From: RGIG4140 sp045638265
GTDB taxonomy: Bacteria > Pseudomonadota > Alphaproteobacteria > CAAHEQ01 > UBA3637
Reading direction: 5' to 3'
Assembly (NCBI GenBank): GCA_045638265.1
Contig: JAZUBA010000031.1
Coordinates: forward strand, 1 to 43,022
Length of the DNA: 43,022 nt
The translations under genes and the position numbers were made by a program. The notes below the pieces were generated by a model that did not search any database, was not told where the DNA came from, and saw only the letters and a program-made list of their open reading frames with translations. Shown here piece after piece: positions 30,906-39,161 of the stretch; the stretch's first letter is position 1; every line of letters begins with the position of its first letter.

Positions 30906-31970
30906 ATGATAATAAAGAAAGTTCTGTTTGTTTTTTTGTGTCTGTTTTGTTATGGTGTATGGTTCGTTCAAAAAGACACTCATTTATTTGAGGATAAAAC
31001 ACTCGCTTTTTCTGCTTCATCATATTATTATTCTGCGAAAGCAAAAGAAAATAAAATTTGTTTTCCGGTATCGGATGTAGTTAAAAAACCATATTGTGCG
31101 GATATTGTTTACAAGACAAATCAAGAATTAAAATTGAAATCAAAATATGGTGTTCAAAATTATGTATGGAATAAAAGATTACATGCATATACTTTAATTC
31201 AAGATTCAAGAGTTACAGATAAAACACCTAAAAAAATTGCTGTTCTTTATATTTCTACTGGAAAATATATTGTTTTTTGGGAAAAATTTTATCAGGAAAT
31301 GGAAAAATATTTTTTACCTAACCATCAGGTAACATACTTTTTAATAACAGATCATATGGATTTAAAAGTACCTGATAATGTTAGAAAAGTTTATCAACAA
31401 CAATTGCCGTGGCCGTATATTACTTTAAAACGTTATCATTTTTTTATGGGAATTGAAGATAAATTAAAAGAGTTTGATTATGTCTTTTTCTTAAATGGAA
31501 CTTTATTACCGACCCAAGAAATTGATGAAGAAATTCTGCCAACCGAAGAACAGGGGATAATGGTGGCGATTCATCCGGGTTTTTATTTAGGGAAACCTGC
31601 TTATTTTTCATATGAACGTCGTCCAAAATCACAAGCATATCTATCTAAAAATGAAGGACAATATTATGTTGCAGGCGGTTTAAACGGAGGAACATCAAAA
31701 GCTTTTTTAAAGTTGTCAAAAGATATTATGGAGATGACAGATATTGACTTGAAAAATAACATTATCCCTGTTTGGCATGATGAAAGTATGTTAAACAAAT
31801 ATCTTGTTGAATATATGAAAAACGGCAAACAACCGCTTATTTTAATGCCGGAATATCTGATTCCCGAAGTTGGTTATCCTCGTTTAAATCCTTTTAGACC
31901 TTATACAAAGTTTTTAATTTTAGAAAAAAATATAAGAGGTGGGAAATCTTATTTTCGTCAAAATGATTAA
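30906..31970 (+). CDS. Family 6 glycosyltransferase (ABO blood-group-like), membrane-anchored
   Basis: The 354-residue protein has an N-terminal signal anchor (KVLFVFLCLFCYGVWFV), a ~80-residue stem and a GT6 catalytic domain (~108-340). Family blocks: KKIAVLYISTGKYIVFWEKF, QQLPWPYITLKRYHFF, DYVFFLNGTLLP (191-202), YYVAGGLNGGTSKAFLKL and WHDESMLNKYL followed by LMPEYLIPE. GT6 enzymes add alpha-1,3-linked Gal or GalNAc to galactosides. Vertebrate members use a DxD metal motif. Bacterial members have N-containing variants, here N197-G-T199, as in metal-independent bacterial GT6. Sequence blocks make the family call firm; donor and acceptor are unknown. The start lacks a strong ribosome binding site (AGGGTG, 8 bases upstream). 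Confidence 0.85.
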   Translation: MIIKKVLFVFLCLFCYGVWFVQKDTHLFEDKTLAFSASSYYYSAKAKENKICFPVSDVVKKPYCADIVYKTNQELKLKSKYGVQNYVWNKRLHAYTLIQDSRVTDKTPKKIAVLYISTGKYIVFWEKFYQEMEKYFLPNHQVTYFLITDHMDLKVPDNVRKVYQQQLPWPYITLKRYHFFMGIEDKLKEFDYVFFLNGTLLPTQEIDEEILPTEEQGIMVAIHPGFYLGKPAYFSYERRPKSQAYLSKNEGQYYVAGGLNGGTSKAFLKLSKDIMEMTDIDLKNNIIPVWHDESMLNKYLVEYMKNGKQPLILMPEYLIPEVGYPRLNPFRPYTKFLILEKNIRGGKSYFRQND

Positions 31971-31989
31971 TGTTTTGTTAAATGTGAAA

Positions 31990-32026
31990 AAAATCCCGAA
32001 GATTGTGTTTCAATTTTCGGGATTTT
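31990..32026. terminator. Bidirectional terminator between the GT6 and nitroreductase genes
   Basis: A 16-bp stem (AAAATCCCGAAGATTG with CAATTTTCGGGATTTT, one G-U) and a 5-base loop, with T-rich flanks on both strands. Confidence 0.88.
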
Positions 32027-32036
32027 CTTTGTCTTT

Positions 32037-32540
32037 TTACCAGTTATTAAAATGAACTTTTGTTTCATCATATCGTTCTGGTTTGTGTGGCGAACTGAGC
32101 GGTTTTCCCAATGCAATTAATCCGATAGGAGCAATATGTTCAGGTAAATTCAATAAAGTGTTAAATTTTTCGCATTTGTCAGGATAAATACCGCAAAAAC
32201 AAGTGCCGTATCCCATATCATGTGCCATTAACATAATGTTTTGAGAAGCAACGGATACATCAACAATGCCCATACCATTATATTCTTTCGATACATCCAA
32301 ACAAACAAGAATACCTGTGCCGGCATCATTTAAAAAAGACGCATACGGATGATTTTCCTGAATTAATTTTAATTTTTCATTATCTGTATATACAATAAAT
32401 TCCCACGGTTCTTTATGCATGGCACTGGGTGCATACATACCGGCTTCTAATATTTTTTTAATATCTGATTCCGATACTTTAAAACCGGCTTCATATTTCC
32501 GAATGGAACGTCTGTTTGTAATGGTTTCTATTGTTTCCAT
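32037..32540 (-). CDS. Nitroreductase-family flavoprotein
   Basis: The 167-residue protein is an FMN-dependent NAD(P)H oxidoreductase of the small nitroreductase class. RRSIRKYEAG at the N-terminus binds FMN phosphate, followed by MYAPSAMHKEPWEFIVYTD, a central SVASQNIMLMAHDMGYGTCF helix and IGLIALGKP near the end. The physiological substrate cannot be read from the sequence. The ribosome binding site is AAGGAG. It is the last gene of the ialB-rlmN-nitroreductase unit, 27 bases after rlmN. Confidence 0.9.
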   Translation of the reverse strand: METIETITNRRSIRKYEAGFKVSESDIKKILEAGMYAPSAMHKEPWEFIVYTDNEKLKLIQENHPYASFLNDAGTGILVCLDVSKEYNGMGIVDVSVASQNIMLMAHDMGYGTCFCGIYPDKCEKFNTLLNLPEHIAPIGLIALGKPLSSPHKPERYDETKVHFNNW

Positions 32541-32567
32541 ATTTTTCTCCTTTTTGTTGAAATAAAG

Positions 32568-33629
32568 TTATCCTTCCTTGTTTCCTTTGGCAGATTTGAG
32601 TTGTCCGCAAGCTGCCATAATATCTTCTCCTCTTGAACGGCGAACCGGTGCTGCAAAATAATTGCTTTCCAATATTTTAGCAAATTTGTGAATGGTGTTG
32701 TTACTGGATGGTTCAAATGGTGCGCCTTCCCAATGATGGAACGGAATAAGGTTAAATTTAACTTCCAAACCATCTACCAATTTCATAAGTTCTTCTGCAT
32801 GTTTCGGTTGATCGTTAATATCTTTTAGTAATAAATATTCCATTGTGATAAACTGACGGCGTTCGCATCTTTTTTGATATTCTTTGCAAGCTTCAATCAG
32901 TTGTTCTATCGGATATTTGCGATTGACAGGCATAATCTGATTGCGAATTTCATTGTTGGGCGCATGCAGACTGACTGCTAACTTAACGCCTAAATCAGCC
33001 AGTTCTGGAATGTGAGGCACAACACCTGATGTTGAAACGGTAATTCGTCTTTTTGAAATAGCCAATCCGTCTCCATCCATAGCAATTTTAAGAGCTGTTT
33101 TTAAATTGTTAAAATTACATAATGGCTCACCCATACCCATAACAACAATATTTGATAAATAACGTGTTTCATCGGTTGGTGTCGGCCATTCATTATAACT
33201 GTCTCGTGCTGACATAAATTGTCCGACAATTTCACCGGCTGTTAAATTACGCATCATTTTTTGTGTGCCGGTATGACAGAATTTACACCCTTGCGCACAA
33301 CCGACTTGAGTTGAAATACAAACAGCACCTCTGTCTGATTCGGGAATGTAAACACATTCAACTTGTTTGCCGTCATGAAATTCCATCAGCCATTTGCGTG
33401 TACCGTCAACCGAATTTTGTTCTGTAACGATTTTAGGGTGTGTAACAGTATATAATTCATCTAAACGAGCCTGAAACGTTTTTGCCAACGTTGTCATTTT
33501 AAAGAAATCCGTTTCCCCTTTATTATAAAGCCAATGCCATAATTGTTTGGCACGAAACGGTTTTTCACCTAAATTAATTAATTCTTCTTTTAATTCGTCT
33601 ATGGAAAGACCAATCAGTTCTTTTTTCAT
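32568..33629 (-). CDS. rlmN: 23S rRNA A2503 / tRNA A37 C2-methyltransferase RlmN
   Basis: This 353-residue radical SAM methyltransferase modifies A2503 of 23S rRNA and A37 of some tRNAs. The radical SAM motif is C111-x3-C115-x2-C118 (GCAQGCKFCHTG). The methyl-carrier Cys341 is in IMAACGQL near the C-terminus. GMGEPLCNF, RRITVSTSGVVP and LAVSLHAPNNEIR are diagnostic. It follows the IalB-like gene after 12 bases, with AAGGGG as ribosome binding site. Confidence 0.96.
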   Translation of the reverse strand: MKKELIGLSIDELKEELINLGEKPFRAKQLWHWLYNKGETDFFKMTTLAKTFQARLDELYTVTHPKIVTEQNSVDGTRKWLMEFHDGKQVECVYIPESDRGAVCISTQVGCAQGCKFCHTGTQKMMRNLTAGEIVGQFMSARDSYNEWPTPTDETRYLSNIVVMGMGEPLCNFNNLKTALKIAMDGDGLAISKRRITVSTSGVVPHIPELADLGVKLAVSLHAPNNEIRNQIMPVNRKYPIEQLIEACKEYQKRCERRQFITMEYLLLKDINDQPKHAEELMKLVDGLEVKFNLIPFHHWEGAPFEPSSNNTIHKFAKILESNYFAAPVRRSRGEDIMAACGQLKSAKGNKEG

Positions 33630-33641
33630 TATATACCCCTT

Positions 33642-34139
33642 TTATGGACATTCTTCCGTAATTGCATTTAATGCTTTTGTAAACCCTTTTAAAGAATAAG
33701 TATCTTTTAAAATAGTTCCTTTTTGTGATTTGCCGATAGTACGCACAACATTTCCTGAAATCATCTTATTGATTAAATCTTTTTCGGTTAAAGTTTTTTC
33801 AACAAATGACTTATCTTTATCTGTAAACATTTCAATGACTTTATTGTTATCTACGCCAATAGTTGGTTTTGATGTTTTGTGATATGGAGCGCCTAACATA
33901 ACAACAATTTCATTATAATGATTTTCATCCGGATGGCGTGCAATCATTAAATAAGTATCTTCTCTTTTTTGTGATGTATGTAATGGTGTGGCAACCATAA
34001 AGCACGTTTTTTTGCCGTTTTTTGTTCCCTGAAAAGCACGCCACGCCGAAAAATGACCGATAGGAGTTACATTGTCATCGGCAACGGATACATTAACAGT
34101 GATTAATAAGGCAAAAATCAAAATTAAATATTTTTTCAT
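33642..34139 (-). CDS. Invasion-associated locus B (IalB) family periplasmic protein
   Basis: The 165-residue protein has a signal peptide (MKKYLILIFALLITVNVSVA) and an IalB-like domain: FSAWRAFQGTKNGKKTCFMV, REDTYLMIARHP and a basic tail ending EECP. Two Cys (in KTCFM and EECP) could pair. The family was named from Bartonella invasion studies but is widespread in alphaproteobacteria, so a virulence role should not be assumed. The ribosome binding site is AAGGAG. It is the first gene of the ialB-rlmN-nitroreductase operon and is divergent from parC. Confidence 0.82.
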   Translation of the reverse strand: MKKYLILIFALLITVNVSVADDNVTPIGHFSAWRAFQGTKNGKKTCFMVATPLHTSQKREDTYLMIARHPDENHYNEIVVMLGAPYHKTSKPTIGVDNNKVIEMFTDKDKSFVEKTLTEKDLINKMISGNVVRTIGKSQKGTILKDTYSLKGFTKALNAITEECP

Positions 34140-34161
34140 TTTATCTCCTTTGTTGTTGCTT

Positions 34162-34190
34162 ATTTTATATGAATGCTAAAAAAAACGCAA
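34162..34190 (-). promoter_or_regulatory. Promoter of the ialB operon
   Basis: On the minus strand TTGCGT (34190-34185), 17-bp spacer and TAAAAT (34167-34162), ~25 bases upstream of the start codon. Confidence 0.5.
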
Positions 34191-34232
34191 GCTTAAAATC
34201 ACATATTTTGTTTTTACATAAATGAAAAAAAC

Positions 34233-34261
34233 TTGCCTTTTGAAATAAAATATCGTATAAT
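34233..34261 (+). promoter_or_regulatory. Promoter of parC, predicted leaderless mRNA
   Basis: TTGCCT (34233-34238), 17-bp spacer and perfect TATAAT (34256-34261). The parC ATG is 8 bases downstream at 34270 with no Shine-Dalgarno sequence, so the mRNA probably begins at or near the start codon. Confidence 0.7.
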
Positions 34262-34269
34262 CCTTTACT

Positions 34270-36504
34270 ATGACTGAAAATACAATAGAAATTACAACGG
34301 AAAATATCCGTGAAACAAAATTGGCAGATGCTTTGTCTGAACGTTATTTGGCATATGCCATGTCTACCATTGTTGCCCGTTCTTTACCTGATGTGCGAGA
34401 TGGGTTAAAACCCGTTCATCGGCGCTTGTTGTTTGCTATGCGACAATTGAAATTGGATCCGGTTTCCGGATTTAAAAAATGCGCCCGTGTTGTCGGGGAT
34501 GTTATCGGTAAATATCACCCGCATGGGGATGCTTCCGTTTACGAAGCAATGGTGCGTTTAGCACAGGATTTTGCCGTACGTTATCCGTTGGTAGACGGAC
34601 AAGGTAATTTTGGCAATATTGATGGTGATAAAGCGGCTGCCATGCGTTATACGGAAGCCCGTTTGACCTCGGTTGCCGTCGCCTTAATGGAAGGATTGGA
34701 AGATAATGCCGTTGATTTTGATAAAACATATGACGGAGAGGAAGAAGAACCGGTTGTTATGCCTTCTGCCGTACCGAATTTGTTGGCAAACGGTTCATCC
34801 GGTATTGCTGTTGGTATGGCGACAAACATTCCGCCTCATAATTTGGGTGAAGTATGTGATGCGTTATTGTTTTTGTTAAAGAAACCGACAGCCGAAATTG
34901 GCGAATTGATGAATTTTATTCAGGGTCCCGATTTCCCGACAGGCGGTATCTTGGCTGAAAGTCATGACAGTATTGTCAAAACATATACGACCGGTCGTGG
35001 TGCTATGAAAATTCGTGCCAAGTGGGAAAAAGAAGAGCTATCTCACGGACAATATCAGATTGTGGTTACTGAAATTCCTTATGGTATTCAAAAATCTGAT
35101 TTGGTTATGCGTATTGCTAAATTGTTATCTGAAAAAAAATTGCCGATGTTAGCAGATATTCGGGATGAATCTTCGGATGTTGTTCGTTTGGTTTTAGAAC
35201 CGAAATCTCGTACGGTTTCTGCTGAGCAATTAATGGAACATTTGTATAAAAATACGGATTTGCAGATTAACTTCAATTTGAATATGAATGTGTTAGATGC
35301 CGACCATACACCGCGGGTTATGAGTATCAAAGATGTATTAAAAGCATTTTTAAAACATCGGGATATTGTTTTGGTTCGGCGTTCACAATATCGTTTAGAT
35401 AAAATTGCGCATCGGATGGAGTTATTGCAAGGGTTTTTAATTGCTTATTTGAATTTGGACCGTGTTATTGAGATTATCCGAAATGAAGATGAACCGAAAC
35501 AAATTTTAATGTCTGAATTTTCTTTGTCCGATGTGCAGGCTGAAGCCATTTTGAATATGCGTTTACGCTCATTGCGTAAGTTGGAAGAAATGCAAATCAG
35601 AAAAGAATATGATGATTTGGCAATTGAAAAAGAAGGTTTGGAAGCCTTATTGGCTGATGTCAATTTAAGAAATAAAAAATTGGCAGAAGAAATTAAAGCC
35701 GTTCAAAAAGCTTTTGGGCAAAAAACAGAACTCGGTAAACGCAGAACAATGGTAGCCGATGCGCCGATTGAAGTTGAAATTTCCATTGAAGCTATGATTG
35801 AGAAAGAGCCGATTACTGTTGTGTTATCAAAACAAGGTTGGATTCGTGCCATGAAGGGGCATATTGATTCAACGGATGACTTAAAATTTAAAGAAGGCGA
35901 TTCTTTACGGGCTACATTAAAAACATATACAACTGACCAGATTTTGTTCTTCACGACAAACGGGCGTTTTTATACATTATTGGGTAATAATATTGCCGGT
36001 GGTCGTGGATTTGGAGAACCGTTAAGATTGTCGGTTGACGTTGCACAAGATGCAGAAATTGTTGCTGTTTTGCCTTATCAGGCCGATCAAAAATTGTTAG
36101 TTGCTTCTCAAAACGGTAAAGGATTTATTGTTAATGCTTCTGATGTCATTGCACAAACACGAGCCGGTAAAATTATATTGAATTTAGCAGAAGATGATAA
36201 AGCCGTGTTATGTAAAGTTGTCAATGGCAGTCATACGGCCGTTATTGGCACAAATCGTAAAATGATCGTGTTTAAAACGGAAGAAATCCCAACAATGTCT
36301 CGTAGTAGCGGTGTTATCTTGCAACGTTATCAGGAAGCCAAGTTATCTGATGTTAAATTCTTTAATATTGAAGATGGTTTATCGTTCCCATCCGGAAATG
36401 GTATTCGGGTTGAACGTAATATTTCTTTATGGGTAGCAAAGCGGGCAACGGTTGGTAAAATTCCACCGGTTGGGTTCCCTCGAAGCAATAAATTTGGTGA
36501 TTAA
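34270..36504 (+). CDS. parC: DNA topoisomerase IV subunit A
   Basis: This 744-residue breakage-reunion subunit decatenates daughter chromosomes with ParE. DVRDGLKPVHRR is at the N-terminus. The winged-helix region contains HPHGDASVYEAM, and the catalytic Tyr127 is in AAAMRYTEARL. The tower and coiled-coil arms follow, then a C-terminal beta-pinwheel with degenerate repeats (LYTLLGNNIAGGRGFG-type). Length (about 740-750) and the absence of a GyrA-box favour ParC over GyrA. At the position of E. coli ParC Ser80 the residue is Ala88, while the Glu84 equivalent (Glu92) is kept. It is monocistronic with its own promoter and terminator. Confidence 0.92.
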   Translation: MTENTIEITTENIRETKLADALSERYLAYAMSTIVARSLPDVRDGLKPVHRRLLFAMRQLKLDPVSGFKKCARVVGDVIGKYHPHGDASVYEAMVRLAQDFAVRYPLVDGQGNFGNIDGDKAAAMRYTEARLTSVAVALMEGLEDNAVDFDKTYDGEEEEPVVMPSAVPNLLANGSSGIAVGMATNIPPHNLGEVCDALLFLLKKPTAEIGELMNFIQGPDFPTGGILAESHDSIVKTYTTGRGAMKIRAKWEKEELSHGQYQIVVTEIPYGIQKSDLVMRIAKLLSEKKLPMLADIRDESSDVVRLVLEPKSRTVSAEQLMEHLYKNTDLQINFNLNMNVLDADHTPRVMSIKDVLKAFLKHRDIVLVRRSQYRLDKIAHRMELLQGFLIAYLNLDRVIEIIRNEDEPKQILMSEFSLSDVQAEAILNMRLRSLRKLEEMQIRKEYDDLAIEKEGLEALLADVNLRNKKLAEEIKAVQKAFGQKTELGKRRTMVADAPIEVEISIEAMIEKEPITVVLSKQGWIRAMKGHIDSTDDLKFKEGDSLRATLKTYTTDQILFFTTNGRFYTLLGNNIAGGRGFGEPLRLSVDVAQDAEIVAVLPYQADQKLLVASQNGKGFIVNASDVIAQTRAGKIILNLAEDDKAVLCKVVNGSHTAVIGTNRKMIVFKTEEIPTMSRSSGVILQRYQEAKLSDVKFFNIEDGLSFPSGNGIRVERNISLWVAKRATVGKIPPVGFPRSNKFGD

Positions 36505-36518
36505 TCTGAATTTGATAC

Positions 36519-36546
36519 AAAAATCCCTCTTGGTAGGGATTTTTTA
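36519..36546 (+). terminator. Rho-independent terminator of parC
   Basis: A perfect 10-bp stem (AAAAATCCCT with AGGGATTTTT) and a 6-base loop, followed by T residues. Confidence 0.9.
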
Positions 36547-36638
36547 TTAGAATAAATAGAAAAAGCCTTAAAAAAAATTTGTTTTTTGGAAAAAAAAGTG
36601 TTACTGTTAATTTATAATCCTTTTTGAATGGAGTTTTT

Positions 36639-36818
36639 ATGAATATATCAATAAAAGATAAAATCACAAAAAAACAAACACCATTGGTTATGGTTGTTGA
36701 AATTGTTGCGATTATTTGTGTTCTGTTGATTTTTTCTTTCAGTAACTGTTCCCAATATAAAGATATGGAAAAAACAGCTTATACGAATATGATGTCAGCA
36801 GAAGGTATGCGTGAATAA
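36639..36818 (+). CDS. 59-residue membrane micro-protein upstream of rarA
   Basis: The ATG at 36639 has GGAG six bases upstream. The product has a basic N-tail (MNISIKDKITKKQ), one membrane helix (VMVVEIVAIICVLLIFSF) and a ~24-residue polar end. Its TAA shares a base with the rarA ATG (TAATG), so the two are translationally coupled. A TATAAT at 36613-36618 suggests that a promoter starts here. No family is known to me. The coupling supports a real gene, possibly also serving to set rarA translation. Confidence 0.65.
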   Translation: MNISIKDKITKKQTPLVMVVEIVAIICVLLIFSFSNCSQYKDMEKTAYTNMMSAEGMRE

Positions 36819-38113
36819 TGTCTGATACATTGTTTTCTGATATATCCACAAAACCGTTAGCAGATAAATTAAGACCTCACAATTTATCTGAGGTTTTCGG
36901 ACAAGATCATTTACTTGCCGATAAAGCTCCGTTAATGAGAATGATAAAGGCGCAAAAATTAACATCCTTTATTTTATGGGGACCGCCGGGATGTGGTAAA
37001 ACAACAATTGCGCGTATTTTAGCACAAGAAACAAAAATGTATTTTGAATCATTATCAGCAGTGTTTTCCGGCGTTTCTGATTTGAGAAAAGTTTTTGAAT
37101 CTGCCAAAGGGCGTCGGCGAATCGGACAAGGGACACTTTTGTTTGTAGATGAAATTCATCGGTTTAACCGTTCTCAACAAGATGCATTTTTACCGTATGT
37201 AGAAGACGGAACCATTGTTTTGGTTGGTGCTACAACGGAAAATCCTTCTTTTGAGCTGAACGGCGCTTTGTTGTCCAGATGCAAAGTTTTTGTTCTGAAA
37301 CGTTTAAATGATGAGGCTTTGGATCATCTGATACAGCGGGCAGAACACATTTTTGAACGACCGTTACCGTTGGATGAAGTCGGAAAAACATATATTAAAA
37401 ATTTGGCAGATGGTGATGGCCGTTATTTTTTAAATTTGGTTGAAACGGTTTTGACATATGCTGAACCAAATGAAATTTTAGATAAATCCGGTTTGGAACA
37501 GTTGTTGCAAAAACGTTTGCCCAATTATGACAAAGCAGCTGAAAGTCATTATAATTTAATATCGGCACTTCATAAATCTTTACGCGGTTCTGATGCTGAT
37601 GCTGCCTTATATTGGTTGGCTCGTATGGTAACGGCCGGTGAAGACATGAAGTATATTTTACGCAGACTGACCCGTTTTGCGGCAGAAGATGTCGGATTGG
37701 CAGATCCGTTGGCATTGGTGCAGGCTCACAGTGCGTGGGATGCTTATGAACGTCTTGGTTCTCCGGAAGGTGATTTGGCGGTTGCTCAATTAACGGTTTA
37801 TTTAGCAACAGCACCAAAATCTATCGGCGTTTATCGGGCGTGGAATCGTGTTAAGCAAAGAGCTTCTGAAACGGGAACGCTGATGCCTCCAATGCACATT
37901 TTAAACGCTCCGACAAAACTGATGGCAGAATTGGGGTATCATAAAGGGTATCAATATGATCCGGACACAAAAGACGGTTTTTCGGGTCAAAACTATTTTC
38001 CGGATGGTATGCAACGTGAAACCTATTATGAACCGTTTGAACGTGGTTTTGAACGAGATATCAAAAAAAGAATTCAATATTGGAACGAGTTGAGAAAAAA
38101 GAAACAATCTTAA
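36818..38113 (+). CDS. rarA: Replication-associated recombination protein A (MgsA/RarA AAA+ ATPase)
   Basis: This 431-residue clamp-loader-like ATPase acts at stalled replication forks. It has KLRPHNLSEVFGQDHLL, Walker A GPPGCGKTTIAR, Walker B DEIHRFNRSQQDAFLPYVE, sensor I VGATTENPSFELN and arginine finger LLSRCKVF. The C-terminal tetramerisation domain includes SALHKSLRGSDADAALYWLA and GYQYDPDTKDGFSGQNYFPD. It is translationally coupled to the upstream micro-protein, with AAGG upstream of the ATG. Confidence 0.95.
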   Translation: MSDTLFSDISTKPLADKLRPHNLSEVFGQDHLLADKAPLMRMIKAQKLTSFILWGPPGCGKTTIARILAQETKMYFESLSAVFSGVSDLRKVFESAKGRRRIGQGTLLFVDEIHRFNRSQQDAFLPYVEDGTIVLVGATTENPSFELNGALLSRCKVFVLKRLNDEALDHLIQRAEHIFERPLPLDEVGKTYIKNLADGDGRYFLNLVETVLTYAEPNEILDKSGLEQLLQKRLPNYDKAAESHYNLISALHKSLRGSDADAALYWLARMVTAGEDMKYILRRLTRFAAEDVGLADPLALVQAHSAWDAYERLGSPEGDLAVAQLTVYLATAPKSIGVYRAWNRVKQRASETGTLMPPMHILNAPTKLMAELGYHKGYQYDPDTKDGFSGQNYFPDGMQRETYYEPFERGFERDIKKRIQYWNELRKKKQS

Positions 38114-38121
38114 AAAAAGAT

Positions 38122-38150
38122 TTGCATTATAAAACAAAACAGGATATATA
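38122..38150 (+). promoter_or_regulatory. Promoter of the pseudouridine synthase-asmA-acyP unit
   Basis: TTGCAT (38122-38127), 17-bp spacer and TATATA (38145-38150). The ATG at 38172 has ribosome binding site GGGAG. Confidence 0.6.
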
Positions 38151-38171
38151 AGATTTAAGGGAGATTTTTTT

Positions 38172-39161
38172 ATGAGTGGTGTTCAATTTATTACCGTTTC
38201 GGCTGATGATGCACAAATCCGTTTGGACAGATGGTTTGCACGGCATTATCCGGATTTGAAAAATGGACAATTACAACGCTTGATACGTGGTAAGAATATT
38301 CGTGTCAATGGTGCAAAAACAGCAACGGACTATCGGTTAAATGTCGGAGATGAAATCCGTATACCGCCTTTAAATATTTCGGAAAAATCAAATTTACCTC
38401 GTGATTTGTCAAAAGCAGATATTGCTTTTATGCAAAGTTTGGTTATTTATAAAGATGAGTCGGTTATTGTCTTGAACAAACCGGCAGGAATTGCTGTTCA
38501 AGGCGGTTCTAAAACAGAAAGACATCTTGACGGTATGTTGGATGCTCTGCGTTTTGAAAAAAATGAAAAACCTCATTTGGTTCATCGGTTGGATAAAAAT
38601 ACTTCTGGTGTTTTAGTGTTGGGACGGACAGCAAATGATGCTTCAAAATTAGCGGCTTGTTTTAAATCACGTCAGGCACAAAAAATTTATTGGGCTGTTG
38701 TTGCTGGCAAACCAAAGTTGCTTTCCGGCAAAATTGATGCTCCTCTTTCAAAATTAGGAAATGTTAAGGGGGGAGAGCAAATGAAGGTCGATATGGAAAA
38801 TGGTCAACGGGCTCAAACATTATATCGGGTTGTTGATTCGTTAAGTCGCAAAGCCAGTTGGTTGGAAATGGCTCCTCTGACAGGTCGTACACACCAGTTG
38901 CGTGTTCATTGTACCGTACTTAATACGCCAATTGTGGGTGATGGTAAATACGGTGGTGAGCGAGCGACATCTTTGGGTCTGGAAAACGAAAAGAAAATGC
39001 ATTTACATGCTCGTGGTATCAAAATACCTCATCCGGTTAAAGGTATCTTGTGTGTTGAAGCAAAAATGCCTAAACATATGCAAGAAACTTTTGAATTTTT
39101 AGGTTTTGACGAGGAAACGGTTGTTAATTCATTTGATTATTTTAAAAAGGAAGAACGTTAA
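38172..39161 (+). CDS. rluC: RluA-family pseudouridine synthase (RluC-like, 23S rRNA)
   Basis: The 329-residue protein has an N-terminal S4 RNA-binding domain (RLDRWFARHYPDLKNGQLQR, then GKNIRVNG). The RluA catalytic domain follows, with the catalytic Asp in HRLDKNTSGVLVLGRT, then YWAVVAGKP, GRTHQLRVHC and PIVGDGKYGG. In alphaproteobacteria such proteins are usually annotated RluC, which modifies U955, U2504 and U2580 of 23S rRNA. RluD is the main alternative. The TAA shares a base with the asmA ATG. Confidence 0.85.
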   Translation: MSGVQFITVSADDAQIRLDRWFARHYPDLKNGQLQRLIRGKNIRVNGAKTATDYRLNVGDEIRIPPLNISEKSNLPRDLSKADIAFMQSLVIYKDESVIVLNKPAGIAVQGGSKTERHLDGMLDALRFEKNEKPHLVHRLDKNTSGVLVLGRTANDASKLAACFKSRQAQKIYWAVVAGKPKLLSGKIDAPLSKLGNVKGGEQMKVDMENGQRAQTLYRVVDSLSRKASWLEMAPLTGRTHQLRVHCTVLNTPIVGDGKYGGERATSLGLENEKKMHLHARGIKIPHPVKGILCVEAKMPKHMQETFEFLGFDEETVVNSFDYFKKEER

